Assembly (NCBI GenBank): GCA_002352105.1
Contig: DEHV01000059.1
Span: 53,000-116,999, forward strand
Length of the DNA stretch: 64,000 nucleotides
Origin: Chitinophagaceae bacterium UBA2791
GTDB taxonomy: Bacteria; Bacteroidota; Bacteroidia; Chitinophagales; Chitinophagaceae
Direction: 5' to 3'
Made by a program: the position numbers and the translations under genes. Below are positions 43,704 through 53,409 of the stretch, one piece after another. Numbering within the stretch: the stretch's first letter is position 1; every line of letters begins with the position of its first letter. Below the pieces are notes generated by a model that worked only from the letters and a program-made list of their open reading frames with translations, was not told the DNA's origin and did no database searches.

Positions 43704-46700
43704 ATGGTTGAAACCTTTATACGGCGGCCCATCCTGTCGCTGGTGATCTCATTGATCATTACCCTATTGGGAATCCTCGCCCTGTTCTCTCTTCCTATTA
43801 CCCAATTCCCGGATATTGTGCCGCCGTCGGTGGTGGTCACCGCAAATTATAACGGCGCCAATGCCGACGTATGCGCCAAGGCGGTAGCCACCCCGCTGGA
43901 AAGGGCGGTGAATGGCGTTCCCGGCATGACTTACATGAACTCCGTCAGCAGCAACAACGGCGTTACCCTTTTGCAGGTATTTTTTAAGGTAGGCGTCGAC
44001 CCCGACCAGGCGGCCGTAAATGTACAGAACCGAGTTACCACCGTGTTGGATGAATTGCCTGAAGAAGTGATCAAAGCAGGGGTTGTAACGGAAAAAGAAG
44101 TGAACAGCATGCTGCTGTATCTGAACATTTTCAGCAGCGATACCAGCGCCGACGAAGAGTTCATTTATAATTTTGCCGACATCAATGTACTGCACGAGCT
44201 AAAACGCATTGAAGGCGTAGGGTTTGTCGATATCATGGGCGCCCGCGATTACTCTATGCGCGTATGGTTAAAGCCCGACAGGATGCTGGCCTATAATCTC
44301 TCTACCGATGAGATCATCGGGGCGCTTCGCAATCAGAATATTGAAGCGGCCCCCGGCGTAGCCGGCGAAAACTCCGGCAGAAGCGGAAGCGCACAGGTGA
44401 AACAATATGTTTTAAAATATACCGGCAAGTTCAGCAAGCCGGAAGAATATGCCAATGTTATCCTGAAAGCAGGCGCCGACGGATCGATATTGCGTTTAAA
44501 AGATGTGGCGGATATAGAATTCGGAACCGTAAGTTATGACATGACCTCCAAGACAGACGGCAGGCCTTCCGCATCTATCATGATCAAACAACGCCCGGGA
44601 AGCAATGCGCAGGATGTTATTAACAATATCAAACAAAAAATGGCGGAACTGCAGGAAAGTTCTTTCCCTCCCGGCATGGAATATAATTATGCTTATGATG
44701 TTTCCCGCTTTCTTGACGCGAGTATCAAAGAGGTGATCCGTACGCTGATAGAAGCTTTTATACTGGTGTCAATCGTCGTATTTATTTTTCTGCAGGATTT
44801 CCGGTCTACCCTGATCCCTGCCCTGGCCGTTCCGGTATCGCTTATCGGAACCCTTGCCTTTATGCTGGCGCTTGGTTTTTCTATCAATATGCTCACCTTG
44901 TTTGCCTTAGTATTGGCCATCGGAATCGTCGTCGACAATGCCATAGTAGTGGTCGAAGCAGTGCATGTGAAAATGACGGAGGAACGCCTCCCTCCATTGG
45001 AAGCCACCCTCTCGGCCATGAAAGAGATCAGCGGCGCTATTGTGGCCATTACGCTGGTGATGTCGGCGGTATTTATTCCCGTAGCCTTTCTTTCAGGGCC
45101 TGTAGGCGTATTCTACCGCCAGTTCTCCTTAACGCTTGCCATCGCCATCTTCATCTCCGGAATAAACGCGCTCACGCTTACGCCGGCATTATGCGCGATC
45201 ATGTTAAAACACAATCCATCTGCCGTTAAGAAGAAAAGCCTGATCCAACGCTTTTTTGTCCTGTTTAACAAGGGATACAATCGCACGGAAAAAAAATATG
45301 GCAATATTGTGGCCTGGATAGCAGGCCGGAAGCTGGTTACGCTCAGCATGTTCCTGTTTTTCTGCCTGGCTACATGGGGAGTCGGCAGCATTCTTCCTTC
45401 GGGATTTATTCCTACGGAAGACCAGGGCGTCATCTATGTCAATGTCACTACGCCCCCGGGCTCTACCCTGGAAAGAACCGAAAAAGTACTGGATGCCATT
45501 GAGGCGGTAAGCGCAAAATCTCCCACGGTTGAAAACGTCAGCACGCTGGCCGGTTATAGCCTGATCAGTGAAATTTCCGGAGCGTCCTATGGAATGGCGA
45601 TGATCAACATGAAGAGCTGGAACGACAGGGACAAATCCGTCAATGAACTGATCAGCGATCTGCAGGCAAGAACCAAACACATCACCGATGCGACGATTGA
45701 ATTTTTTGCCCCGCCCACTATTCCCGGGTTTGGCAATGCCAGCGGTTTTGAACTGAGGGTGCTGGACAATAACCGCAGCGCAGACCTGACGCAAACGGCT
45801 AAGGTAACGGAGGATTTTATAGAAGACCTGCGTAACGATAAAACTATTGGCTCCGCTTTTACCAGCTTTGACCCTAACTTCCCGCAATATATGATCCATG
45901 TAGACCAGGAGATGGCGGCTAAGAAAGGGGTTACCGTTGAAAATGCGATGAACACGCTCCAGACATTATTGGGCAGCTACTATGCTACCAATTTTATCCG
46001 TTTCGGGCAGATGTACAAGGTAATGTTGCAGGCCTATCCCGAATACAGGAGCGCGCCGGAAGACGTGCTTGACCTGTATGTAAAAAATGACAAGGGAGAA
46101 ATGGTTCCTTTCTCCACCTTTATCACGCTGGAAAGAGTACTCGGACCAGAGCAGATCACACGCTATAACATGTACCCCTCGGCGATGATCACCGGGGATG
46201 CCGCTGAAGGTTTCAGCAGCGGCGAAGCAATAGCGGCGATTGAAAAGATAGCAACGGAGAAGCTTCCCCGGGGATATGATTACGAATGGAGCGGCATGAC
46301 CCGAGAACAGATATTATCGGGAAACCAGGCCGTTTTTATCTTTATCATCTGCCTGGTCTTCGTGTATCTTCTCTTATGCGCGCAGTACGAAAGCTTTTTA
46401 CTGCCGCTTCCTGTTATTCTTTCTCTGCCCGCGGGCATACTGGGATCCTTTATATTCCTGCAGATGGCCGGACTTGAAAACAATATTTATGCGCAGGTGG
46501 CCCTGGTAATGCTGATCGGCCTGCTCGGTAAAAATGCGATCCTGATCGTAGAATTTGCCATCCAGGCAAGAAAACGGGGATTGTCCCCTCTTGATGCCGC
46601 TATCCAGGGATCCAAAGCCAGGCTAAGGCCGATCCTCATGACCTCCTTTGCCTTTATCGCCGGGCTTATTCCCCTGTGTATTGCCGATGGCGCAGGCGCC

Positions 46701-46880
46701 GTAGGCAATCGCACCATCGGGATGACCGCCGCCGGCGGAATGCTGATCGGCACCGTCTTCGGGCTTTTCCTGATACCCGGCCTCTACGTGCTGTTCACCA
46801 GGTTATCCGAACGAAAGCCAAGGCCCGCGCCTGTTGAGCAGCCTATTGAACCATTGCCTGTCGATATACCTAACGCCTAA
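43704..46880 (+). CDS. RND multidrug efflux permease, HAE1 (AcrB-like)
   Basis: 1058 residues with 12 transmembrane helices and two large periplasmic loops, the length of AcrB. The start METFIRRPILSLVISLIITLLG and motif ITQFPDI.PPSVVV are typical HAE1. In helix 4 the proton-relay pair, Asp-Asp in AcrB (407/408), reads Asp411-Asn412 (GIVVDNAIVVVE). The helix-10 lysine is kept (LLGKNAILIVEFA). Energy is the proton gradient. Adaptor and channel genes flank it. The substitution of one relay acid is noted as odd; its effect is unknown. Confidence 0.95.
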   Translation: MVETFIRRPILSLVISLIITLLGILALFSLPITQFPDIVPPSVVVTANYNGANADVCAKAVATPLERAVNGVPGMTYMNSVSSNNGVTLLQVFFKVGVDPDQAAVNVQNRVTTVLDELPEEVIKAGVVTEKEVNSMLLYLNIFSSDTSADEEFIYNFADINVLHELKRIEGVGFVDIMGARDYSMRVWLKPDRMLAYNLSTDEIIGALRNQNIEAAPGVAGENSGRSGSAQVKQYVLKYTGKFSKPEEYANVILKAGADGSILRLKDVADIEFGTVSYDMTSKTDGRPSASIMIKQRPGSNAQDVINNIKQKMAELQESSFPPGMEYNYAYDVSRFLDASIKEVIRTLIEAFILVSIVVFIFLQDFRSTLIPALAVPVSLIGTLAFMLALGFSINMLTLFALVLAIGIVVDNAIVVVEAVHVKMTEERLPPLEATLSAMKEISGAIVAITLVMSAVFIPVAFLSGPVGVFYRQFSLTLAIAIFISGINALTLTPALCAIMLKHNPSAVKKKSLIQRFFVLFNKGYNRTEKKYGNIVAWIAGRKLVTLSMFLFFCLATWGVGSILPSGFIPTEDQGVIYVNVTTPPGSTLERTEKVLDAIEAVSAKSPTVENVSTLAGYSLISEISGASYGMAMINMKSWNDRDKSVNELISDLQARTKHITDATIEFFAPPTIPGFGNASGFELRVLDNNRSADLTQTAKVTEDFIEDLRNDKTIGSAFTSFDPNFPQYMIHVDQEMAAKKGVTVENAMNTLQTLLGSYYATNFIRFGQMYKVMLQAYPEYRSAPEDVLDLYVKNDKGEMVPFSTFITLERVLGPEQITRYNMYPSAMITGDAAEGFSSGEAIAAIEKIATEKLPRGYDYEWSGMTREQILSGNQAVFIFIICLVFVYLLLCAQYESFLLPLPVILSLPAGILGSFIFLQMAGLENNIYAQVALVMLIGLLGKNAILIVEFAIQARKRGLSPLDAAIQGSKARLRPILMTSFAFIAGLIPLCIADGAGAVGNRTIGMTAAGGMLIGTVFGLFLIPGLYVLFTRLSERKPRPAPVEQPIEPLPVDIPNA

Positions 46881-46970
46881 CGCTTTATTAAAAGCTGACT
46901 AATGGACAATTATCCGGGAACCGGTTTTCCAATATTCAAAACGCATAATGTTTTATTAAAACAGAACCAG

Positions 46971-48416
46971 ATGAAAGGAATCAATATGTATAGCCTGTTG
47001 TTATGCCTCGTTTTTGCCGTAATAAGCGCCGGATGCGGTATAACGCAACAGGCACAGCTGCCTGCCGTAAAGGATATGCCCGACTCTTTTCCTGCGGGAG
47101 CAGACTCCAACAGCATTGCAGGGATATCCTGGAAGGATTTTTTCCAGGACGCCCATCTGACAGCGCTGATAGATACTGCTCTTAAGAACAATCCGGATCT
47201 TTTTATTGCCCTGCAGCGCATTGAAATGGCCAGAGCGCAGGTAACCATGAAAAAAGCGGCATTCTATCCTTCGGTCAGCGGATCGGTTGTGGCAGGCGCC
47301 GAGAGGTTTGGCGACTATACCATGAATGGCGTTGGCAATTTCGACACCAATCTTTCTCCCAATATCGATAAGGATCAACAAATCCCTACCCGGCTGACGC
47401 CTGATTTTTTTGCGGGCTTCCGCAGTTCCTGGGAAATCGATCTGTGGGGAAAATTAAAACACCAGAAAAAAGAAGCGATAGCGCAATTGTTTGCTACGGA
47501 GAAAGGAAGACAACTGGCCGTTACCCATCTTATAGCAGAAGTGGCCGATCAATATTATGAGTTGCTGGCATTAGACAATGAGCTGAAGATCGTTAAAAAG
47601 AATGTCCAGCTGCAGCTGGAAGCGCTGGAACTGGTAAAAGTGCAAAAAGAAGGCGGCCGCGCTACCGAACTTGCCGTAAAACAATTCTCCGCGCAGTTGC
47701 TGAATACGCAAGCTATAGAATACCATATCCGGCAACAAATGGCCCGGACGGAGAATCGCCTGAACATTATATCCGGGAGATATCCTCAAGCCATTATACG
47801 CGATACCTCCCTGGCAATCCAACAATTGCCGCAGCAATTGAAGACAGGCCTTCCCGCACAGCTCCTGACGCGCAGGCCGGATATTCAGCAGGCGGAATGG
47901 GAACTGGAAGCCGCAGAGGCTAACGTGGCTGCTGCAAGAGCCGCCTTCCTGCCTTCCGTGAACCTGTCGCCCTATATCGGATTTAATGCTTTCCGCGCAC
48001 GCCTTTTTTTAGATCCCGCCTCATTTGTGTATGGAGCAGCGGCGGGATTAACGGCGCCGATATTTAATATGAAACAAATCCGCTCCCATCATAAGCTCGC
48101 GACCGCCCGGGCTGTTGAAGCGGTATATAATTACCAGAAAACATTATTGAATTGCTATGGGGAAGTAATGACCAACCTCGAAAGTATTAAGAACAATACC
48201 CTGGCGCTCAATTTAAAAGATGAGGAAGTGAAAGAATTAACCAACGCAGTAAGCGTGGCAAGAGATCTTTACCTGGCAGGTTATGCCAACTACCTCGAAG
48301 TGATCAGCGCCCAAAAAGGCGTTCTGGATGCAGAAATTGAATTAACAGAGAATAAAAAACGATTATTTCAATCTGTGGTTCATTTGTACAGGTCTCTCGG
48401 CGGCGGATGGGAATAA
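46971..48416 (+). CDS. Outer-membrane efflux channel (TolC/NodT family lipoprotein)
   Basis: 481 residues. The ATG at 46971 (MKGINMYSLLLCLVFAVISAGC) gives a lipoprotein signal; the in-frame ATG at 46902 adds 23 residues before it. Two OEP repeats are present: LTALIDTALKNNPDLFIALQRIEMARAQ then LLTRRPDIQQAEWELEAAEANVAAARAAFLP, and GLTAPIFNM. Forms the exit duct of the pump. No ribosome site is evident, so translation may couple to the permease. Confidence 0.94.
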   Translation: MKGINMYSLLLCLVFAVISAGCGITQQAQLPAVKDMPDSFPAGADSNSIAGISWKDFFQDAHLTALIDTALKNNPDLFIALQRIEMARAQVTMKKAAFYPSVSGSVVAGAERFGDYTMNGVGNFDTNLSPNIDKDQQIPTRLTPDFFAGFRSSWEIDLWGKLKHQKKEAIAQLFATEKGRQLAVTHLIAEVADQYYELLALDNELKIVKKNVQLQLEALELVKVQKEGGRATELAVKQFSAQLLNTQAIEYHIRQQMARTENRLNIISGRYPQAIIRDTSLAIQQLPQQLKTGLPAQLLTRRPDIQQAEWELEAAEANVAAARAAFLPSVNLSPYIGFNAFRARLFLDPASFVYGAAAGLTAPIFNMKQIRSHHKLATARAVEAVYNYQKTLLNCYGEVMTNLESIKNNTLALNLKDEEVKELTNAVSVARDLYLAGYANYLEVISAQKGVLDAEIELTENKKRLFQSVVHLYRSLGGGWE

Positions 48417-48488
48417 ATAGCGCTAACGTTTGTTTTTTAAGAAGGAAGTTAAAACCATTATCTTAGCAAGAGCAAAAATACTTGCAAT

Positions 48489-49901
48489 ATGAAAAATAAT
48501 CGTAGAAATTTCTTAAAACTAAGCGGGCTCACAGGGCTCGGCGTAGCCGGGGCCGGCGCGTTGAAAGGATTTGCCAGCGAACCGGCAAACAATGGTATTA
48601 AACAATTCGACAGGAAGCCGCCTATGCAGCGATTCAATATGTGCGATTATGCGGCGCCAAAGCTGGATAGGGTTCGCGTGGGGTTGATCGGATTGGGCGA
48701 CAGGGGGCCGGACCATCTTAGTGGATTGGTTAAAATCGAAGGCGTGGAGATTAAGGCCTTATGCGATGTTCGCCCCGAGGCTGCTAACAGCGCAAAAAAA
48801 AGTATCGACGGATACGGTCATAACCCGGTCATCTATTCGGAAAATGCCGAATCATGGAAAAAACTTTGCGAACGCGACGATATTGACGTTGTTTATATCT
48901 GCACTCCCTGGGACATGCATACGCCCATGGCATTGTATGCTATGGAGCATGGGAAACATGCTTTCGTCGAAGTTCCCATAGCCCTTACCATCGAAGATTG
49001 CTGGAAGCTGGTGGAAACATCCGAGCGTACAAAAAAATATTGCCGGATGATGGAAAACGCCTGTTATGGTTCATTGACAACATTAAATATGGTCAGGTTG
49101 GGTTATTTCGGCGAAATCGTTCATGGAGAAGCCGGCTACCTTCATAACCTTGTAGAACGTTATCTTTTTAAGAAAGACCAATACTGGGATATGTGGCGCT
49201 TAAAGAACAATGCCAGGGGCGTCGGCGATCTTTATCCCACCCATGGCCTCGGCCCCGTCGCCCAGATCATGGATATCAACCGCGGCAACAGCATGGATTT
49301 TATGGTCTCTATGTCCTCCAACGATTTTACGTTGGCGGCAAAAGCCAAAGAACTGGCGGCAAAGGATGATTTCTTCAAACCCTTCGCGGATCAAAGCTAC
49401 AGGGGCAACATGACTACCACGATCATTCGCACTAAAAAGGGCCAGACGATAAAACTGGGACATGATACCAGCTCCCCGAATATTCATTCCGACTGGTTCA
49501 AGATCGTAGGAACAAAGGGGACGCTTTTTGACGATCCCAAAAGAATTTCCAACGGCGGCGAACAATGGCTTTCTGAACAGGAAGCAAAAGCCGTTGAGAA
49601 AAAATACGAGCCGGTCATCATTAAAAAAATGGGCGAGCTGGCCAAAAAAGCCGGCGGTCACGGAGGGGTAGACTTTTTACAGAACTGGTTTATGATAGAT
49701 CGCCTGCGTAACGGCCTTCCTCTCGACCAGGATGTATATGATGCCGCGGCCTGGAGCGTTATTGTGCCCTTGAGCGAATGGTCGGTGACCAACCATTCAA
49801 GCCCGGTAAAAATACCTGATTTTACCTACGGCTCCTGGGTAACCAACAAACCTTTTGATATCAATCTGCAAAAAGGAGGCAATACGAAAGTGAAAGTATA
49901 A
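48489..49901 (+). CDS. Tat-exported Gfo/Idh/MocA-family protein, GH109-like
   Basis: 470 residues. A twin-arginine signal (NNRRNFLKLSGLTGLGVAGAGAL) is followed by a Rossmann domain (VRVGLIGLGDRGPDHL) and the oxidoreductase C-terminal domain. The segment WRLKNNARGVGDLYPTHGLGPVAQIMDINRG is characteristic of GH109, NAD-dependent alpha-N-acetylgalactosaminidases that work by transient oxidation. Other members of the fold act on other sugars, so the specificity is open. It ends at a bidirectional terminator shared with the opposing SusCD locus, so it is not part of that transcript. Confidence 0.9.
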   Translation: MKNNRRNFLKLSGLTGLGVAGAGALKGFASEPANNGIKQFDRKPPMQRFNMCDYAAPKLDRVRVGLIGLGDRGPDHLSGLVKIEGVEIKALCDVRPEAANSAKKSIDGYGHNPVIYSENAESWKKLCERDDIDVVYICTPWDMHTPMALYAMEHGKHAFVEVPIALTIEDCWKLVETSERTKKYCRMMENACYGSLTTLNMVRLGYFGEIVHGEAGYLHNLVERYLFKKDQYWDMWRLKNNARGVGDLYPTHGLGPVAQIMDINRGNSMDFMVSMSSNDFTLAAKAKELAAKDDFFKPFADQSYRGNMTTTIIRTKKGQTIKLGHDTSSPNIHSDWFKIVGTKGTLFDDPKRISNGGEQWLSEQEAKAVEKKYEPVIIKKMGELAKKAGGHGGVDFLQNWFMIDRLRNGLPLDQDVYDAAAWSVIVPLSEWSVTNHSSPVKIPDFTYGSWVTNKPFDINLQKGGNTKVKV

Positions 49902-50001
49902 AGAATAAAGATGCCGCAAAGATTCGCAGGTTATATTAAACTTCCCGAAAACTTTTAAACAAGAACCTGTTTTCTTCATTACAGGAAGTTTTTCTTTTAA
50001 T

Positions 50002-50040
50002 AAAAAAGGGTGTATCATAAGCCTGATACACCCTTTTTTT
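50002..50040. terminator. Bidirectional terminator
   Basis: GGGTGTATCA (50008-50017), loop TAAGCC, TGATACACCC (50024-50033), flanked by six A on the left and seven T on the right, so it can end transcripts from both sides. Confidence 0.92.
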
Positions 50041-50235
50041 ATCCGGCCCCCTGACACGGGACAATTTCCATTTAAGTTATTCTCAGCGCATTTATTTTAC
50101 TTCTGGTCGCACGGTTTTTTTATCCGGATCCCAGCAGAAACAATTTCTATTTAAGCAATTCCCAGGGTCTTCATTTTACTTTGAGCCGCCCTGTTTTTAT
50201 TTGGGTCCCGATGAAGAATATCTTCATGCCAGGAT
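50040..50235. repeat. Degenerate tandem repeat with 81-base period
   Basis: Unit 1 begins TATCCGG at 50040, unit 2 TATCCGG at 50121, and a partial third (TTGGGTCCC) at 50201. Shared segments in order: ACAATTTC, ATTTAAG, ATTC.CAG, ATTTTACTT, GTTTTT. No gene is present. The 81-base unit is a multiple of three but no frame is open across the units. Confidence 0.6.
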
Positions 50236-50249
50236 ATATCCGTTGCCAG

Positions 50250-51545
50250 CTATTCTTTGATCCTCAGGTCGGTATTATAGATGGTATAATGATTGTAGAA
50301 CCCGGTCATCCATAACAAGATGGGCCTCCTGTTGGCATTTCCATCTACCACATAAGGGCGTATATTGTTTATGGTTGAGTGGCCGGTGACAGGAGTGGTC
50401 TTCCATTTTTTACCATTCCAGCGTTTGTGCTCTATTTCAAAATACCCCTCTATCTGGCGCGACAGGTAAACATTGGAAGGGTCCTGGTGATCCAATACCA
50501 CGCCCCCTGAATAATGCGCCTCCTGCACCCTGTCGCCTTGCTTAAGCGAAGGCATCCATCCGCCCGACTTTGATATTTCCTGGTCAATCCATTTTGAACC
50601 GTCCCAAAATGCATAATAATAACGATGATCATTTTCGCTGGGATAACGGGAATAAGTTACCACAGGACGCTTATTTTTGTCCAGCGCGATATCCCATATC
50701 CAGCCGCGGATCTGGCTCTGGCTGGCGTCGTATATCTTGTTCACCTTAGCTATCTCGATCGGCGCTCCATTGATGGGGCCGAGTATTTCGCCGTTCGTCT
50801 GGTGAAAATTCCCTTTTTCATAATACATATGGAATACGGAAACATCAGGTCCTATCTTAGGATGGCCATCGGTAAAAAGCACGTCGATCCTTGATTTATT
50901 ATCGGAAGTGATCTTTAAATAAGGCGGGTTATCCCTGTTTTTATTGTCGAGGTATATCTTGTCTTCCTTCCAGGTCTTTCCAAGATCGTCGCTATAGGAA
51001 TAATACTGCCACCATTGCGTAAAGCCCTTGCCTACCTGGCGCCCGAAAATATAGATCCTGTTATTTTCTTCCGAAAGCATCACCGGGTTGGTATAGCAAA
51101 AACGGTTGTTGTTAAAAGTGAGCGTTACCTCGTCCTCCCAGGCGGTAATATCTTCCGCATTTATGCTTTTACGCATAAATACGTTTCCCGAGTGCTCGTT
51201 ATAAAAAGCGATCATTTTACCATCGGGCAGGAATAAAATGGTCGGCACATTATGATCGTCTATCTGCAGTTTTTCATGCAATACAAAAGTTTGGATTGCC
51301 CCGGAGTTTACATCGCGGGAACTGATCAGCACATCTCCCTTGCTATTAATATACCCATAATAAATACGCTCATGGTTTCCCTTGTGGTATACCGCTCTCG
51401 GGTCGGAAAACCAGCACCAGGCGGCATCTTTTGCCACTACTTCGTAATCCGTCGCCGATTTAACCCCTTTCTGGGCAGTGAGGGATTGAAATCCGAATAA
51501 ACAAGCCAATAAAAAAACAGCAAACCTTAAATTATTCATATTCAT
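50250..51545 (-). CDS. BNR_4-type propeller protein of the SusCD locus
   Basis: 431 residues, signal peptide cut near SLTAQ. BNR_4 pattern: WCWFSDPRAVYHKG, YYGYINSKGDVLISSRD, LQIDDHNVPTILFLPDGKMIAFYNEH, RFCYTNPVMLSEENNRIYIFGR. Several polysaccharide lyases that cut next to uronic acids have this fold and use His and Tyr residues; the DDHN and CYTNP segments line the same face in that group. It is the only enzyme candidate in the locus. Start ATG 51545, with a second ATG at 51539. It lies 12 bases after the susD stop. Confidence 0.85.
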   Translation of the reverse strand: MNMNNLRFAVFLLACLFGFQSLTAQKGVKSATDYEVVAKDAAWCWFSDPRAVYHKGNHERIYYGYINSKGDVLISSRDVNSGAIQTFVLHEKLQIDDHNVPTILFLPDGKMIAFYNEHSGNVFMRKSINAEDITAWEDEVTLTFNNNRFCYTNPVMLSEENNRIYIFGRQVGKGFTQWWQYYSYSDDLGKTWKEDKIYLDNKNRDNPPYLKITSDNKSRIDVLFTDGHPKIGPDVSVFHMYYEKGNFHQTNGEILGPINGAPIEIAKVNKIYDASQSQIRGWIWDIALDKNKRPVVTYSRYPSENDHRYYYAFWDGSKWIDQEISKSGGWMPSLKQGDRVQEAHYSGGVVLDHQDPSNVYLSRQIEGYFEIEHKRWNGKKWKTTPVTGHSTINNIRPYVVDGNANRRPILLWMTGFYNHYTIYNTDLRIKE

Positions 51546-51557
51546 GTGCAATAGTTT

Positions 51558-53387
51558 TTAATCTGGTAAAACGGCTAAAGGAGGGACATTCCTCTCATAC
51601 CCTGCATATCCTTTATTCTGATTGATTACTCCCTTGGTATTGGCATTAATGGAACTGGCGGGAACCGGCCACAACACATGATAAGGGCTCATCGTATATT
51701 CATTGCCATAATTGGTTTTAACGCCCTTGTTATAAAAATCTGTTTTTTCCATTATACGATCATAAAAAAAGTTATTATCGGAAAAATTATTCAGGCTGTA
51801 TGTTTTACCGTTATAAGCGGCCTTGCCTGTTTGCGCAAAGATATAAGCTATCCGCGTTAGTTCCGTCTTCCGGGGTTCTTCATAATACAATTCGCGGTTG
51901 CGTTCATCCAGTAAAACGTCCATATTGATATCGGCGGCATCCAGCAGCGGCGCGTTGGCCCTTTCCCTTACTTTATTAATATCTATAGCCGCGTTTACCG
52001 GGTCGTCTTTCCATAAATAAGCTTCCGCTCTCAGCAGGTAAGTTTCTGCCAGGCGATAAACATACCAATCGGTATAACCGCCTCTTGAAGGCACATTTAC
52101 AAAATCAGGAATATATACCTTATAGTGGGGCCACTGGAACCATCCCCTGATCGTATCGGTGCACAAAATAGCGCCCGAGCTGTTATAGAGCTGTAACGGC
52201 TGGCCATAATAAGAATCCGTTGCCTTAATATTGGGGTTATTGTATACAATATCTTCCATTCTCATCCAGTTCCCTGGAGCATGCCTGTAATCTCCTCCAG
52301 CATTTTCCCAGATCATATGCGTAGTGTACCAGGTAGACCGGGCCTGCGCCACTCCCCTTCCATAAGCTGTTGACTGATCTATTTCAATGCCCGCCGCGTC
52401 TATCGTTCCCCTGTTGCCGTTAGGCGTAGTGATGTTGTTCCACCAGATGGGAACCGCGGCATACATCAGCGCGCTTCCGGCGGCGGATTTACCTAAAACA
52501 TCTATTCTGTCGACCGTAAGCAACAAGACCTCTTTATTATCGCCGATAGCCTTGTTTTGCGGACGGTGCAGGTCCCAGGTAACATTTCTGGCAGGATCAG
52601 ACATATCGCTGCCAAATCTTTCCGTCATTAACCGGTACCTGCCGCCGTCAATGACATGGCTTGCGGAAGTAATGGCATCATCAAAAAGGCCCAGGGCAAG
52701 ATTCACCTTGGTAAGCAGGTGGCTTACGGCCCCTTTGGTGACGGCGCCCCTTTGTACATCGTCAGAAACCCATTGCTCGGCAAATTCCAGGTCTTCTTTT
52801 AACTTTTGCAATATGACCTCTCGTTTGGTAGAATAAAAATCCAGCTTAGGGCCTTCCAGTTCCGTAAGAATGAGCGGCACATCGCCAAACTGATGAACCA
52901 GGCCGTAATAACGAAATGCCCGATGAAAATACGCGGCCCCGAGAATAGCATTTTTTTGCGCTTCGGAGTCGTATACGGGCTGGTCGATCCTGGAAATTAC
53001 CGTGTTGGCATTTTTGATGGCGCGGTAGCCCTCGTCCCAATACCATCCTATCCGGTTATAGCTGCCATTATTCAGTTGCGCATCGGGAGTGATCTGGAGA
53101 TTCAGGTTTTGCGCGGGCGATGCGGCGTCCGTCTTGCCATGCACCGACACCTCGGAAAACAGTAATTCTGTGATGATCGGCGCGTCCGTTGTAAGGTATT
53201 CCAGTCTCATGCTGGATTCGCAAACCGATAATACATTCAATAAGGCCCCCGGCGTTTTAAACGATTCGGCGGGAGAATAAAAAGAAAGGGGCTTGGGTTC
53301 CAGGAACTCTTTTTTACAAGCGGCTGATGATAAAAAGAACGCCGCTAAAAAAACATACCCGATTATATGATAAGATATTTTTTTCAT
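51558..53387 (-). CDS. SusD/RagB-family glycan-binding lipoprotein
   Basis: 609 residues. Lipobox SSAAC (cysteine near residue 24) and the CKKEFLEPKPLSFYSPAESF start of SusD proteins; TPR-rich body (AYFHRAFRYYGLVHQFGDVPLI) and a C-terminal segment with YLLRAEAYLWKDDPVNAAIDINKVRERA and DERNRELYYEEPRKTELTRIAY. It caps the SusC porin and binds the oligosaccharide. It starts 22 bases after the susC-like stop. Confidence 0.96.
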   Translation of the reverse strand: MKKISYHIIGYVFLAAFFLSSAACKKEFLEPKPLSFYSPAESFKTPGALLNVLSVCESSMRLEYLTTDAPIITELLFSEVSVHGKTDAASPAQNLNLQITPDAQLNNGSYNRIGWYWDEGYRAIKNANTVISRIDQPVYDSEAQKNAILGAAYFHRAFRYYGLVHQFGDVPLILTELEGPKLDFYSTKREVILQKLKEDLEFAEQWVSDDVQRGAVTKGAVSHLLTKVNLALGLFDDAITSASHVIDGGRYRLMTERFGSDMSDPARNVTWDLHRPQNKAIGDNKEVLLLTVDRIDVLGKSAAGSALMYAAVPIWWNNITTPNGNRGTIDAAGIEIDQSTAYGRGVAQARSTWYTTHMIWENAGGDYRHAPGNWMRMEDIVYNNPNIKATDSYYGQPLQLYNSSGAILCTDTIRGWFQWPHYKVYIPDFVNVPSRGGYTDWYVYRLAETYLLRAEAYLWKDDPVNAAIDINKVRERANAPLLDAADINMDVLLDERNRELYYEEPRKTELTRIAYIFAQTGKAAYNGKTYSLNNFSDNNFFYDRIMEKTDFYNKGVKTNYGNEYTMSPYHVLWPVPASSINANTKGVINQNKGYAGYERNVPPLAVLPD

Positions 53388-53409
53388 GATTTACAAGTTT
53401 GGATGCTTA

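Noticed and set aside
45204..45899. 231-codon minus-strand frame
   Set aside because: Antisense to the RND permease; arginine/histidine-rich shadow of a GC-biased gene.
50040..50235. CRISPR-like array
   Set aside because: Only two to three degenerate units of 81 bases with no conserved repeat/variable spacer pattern and no cas genes.
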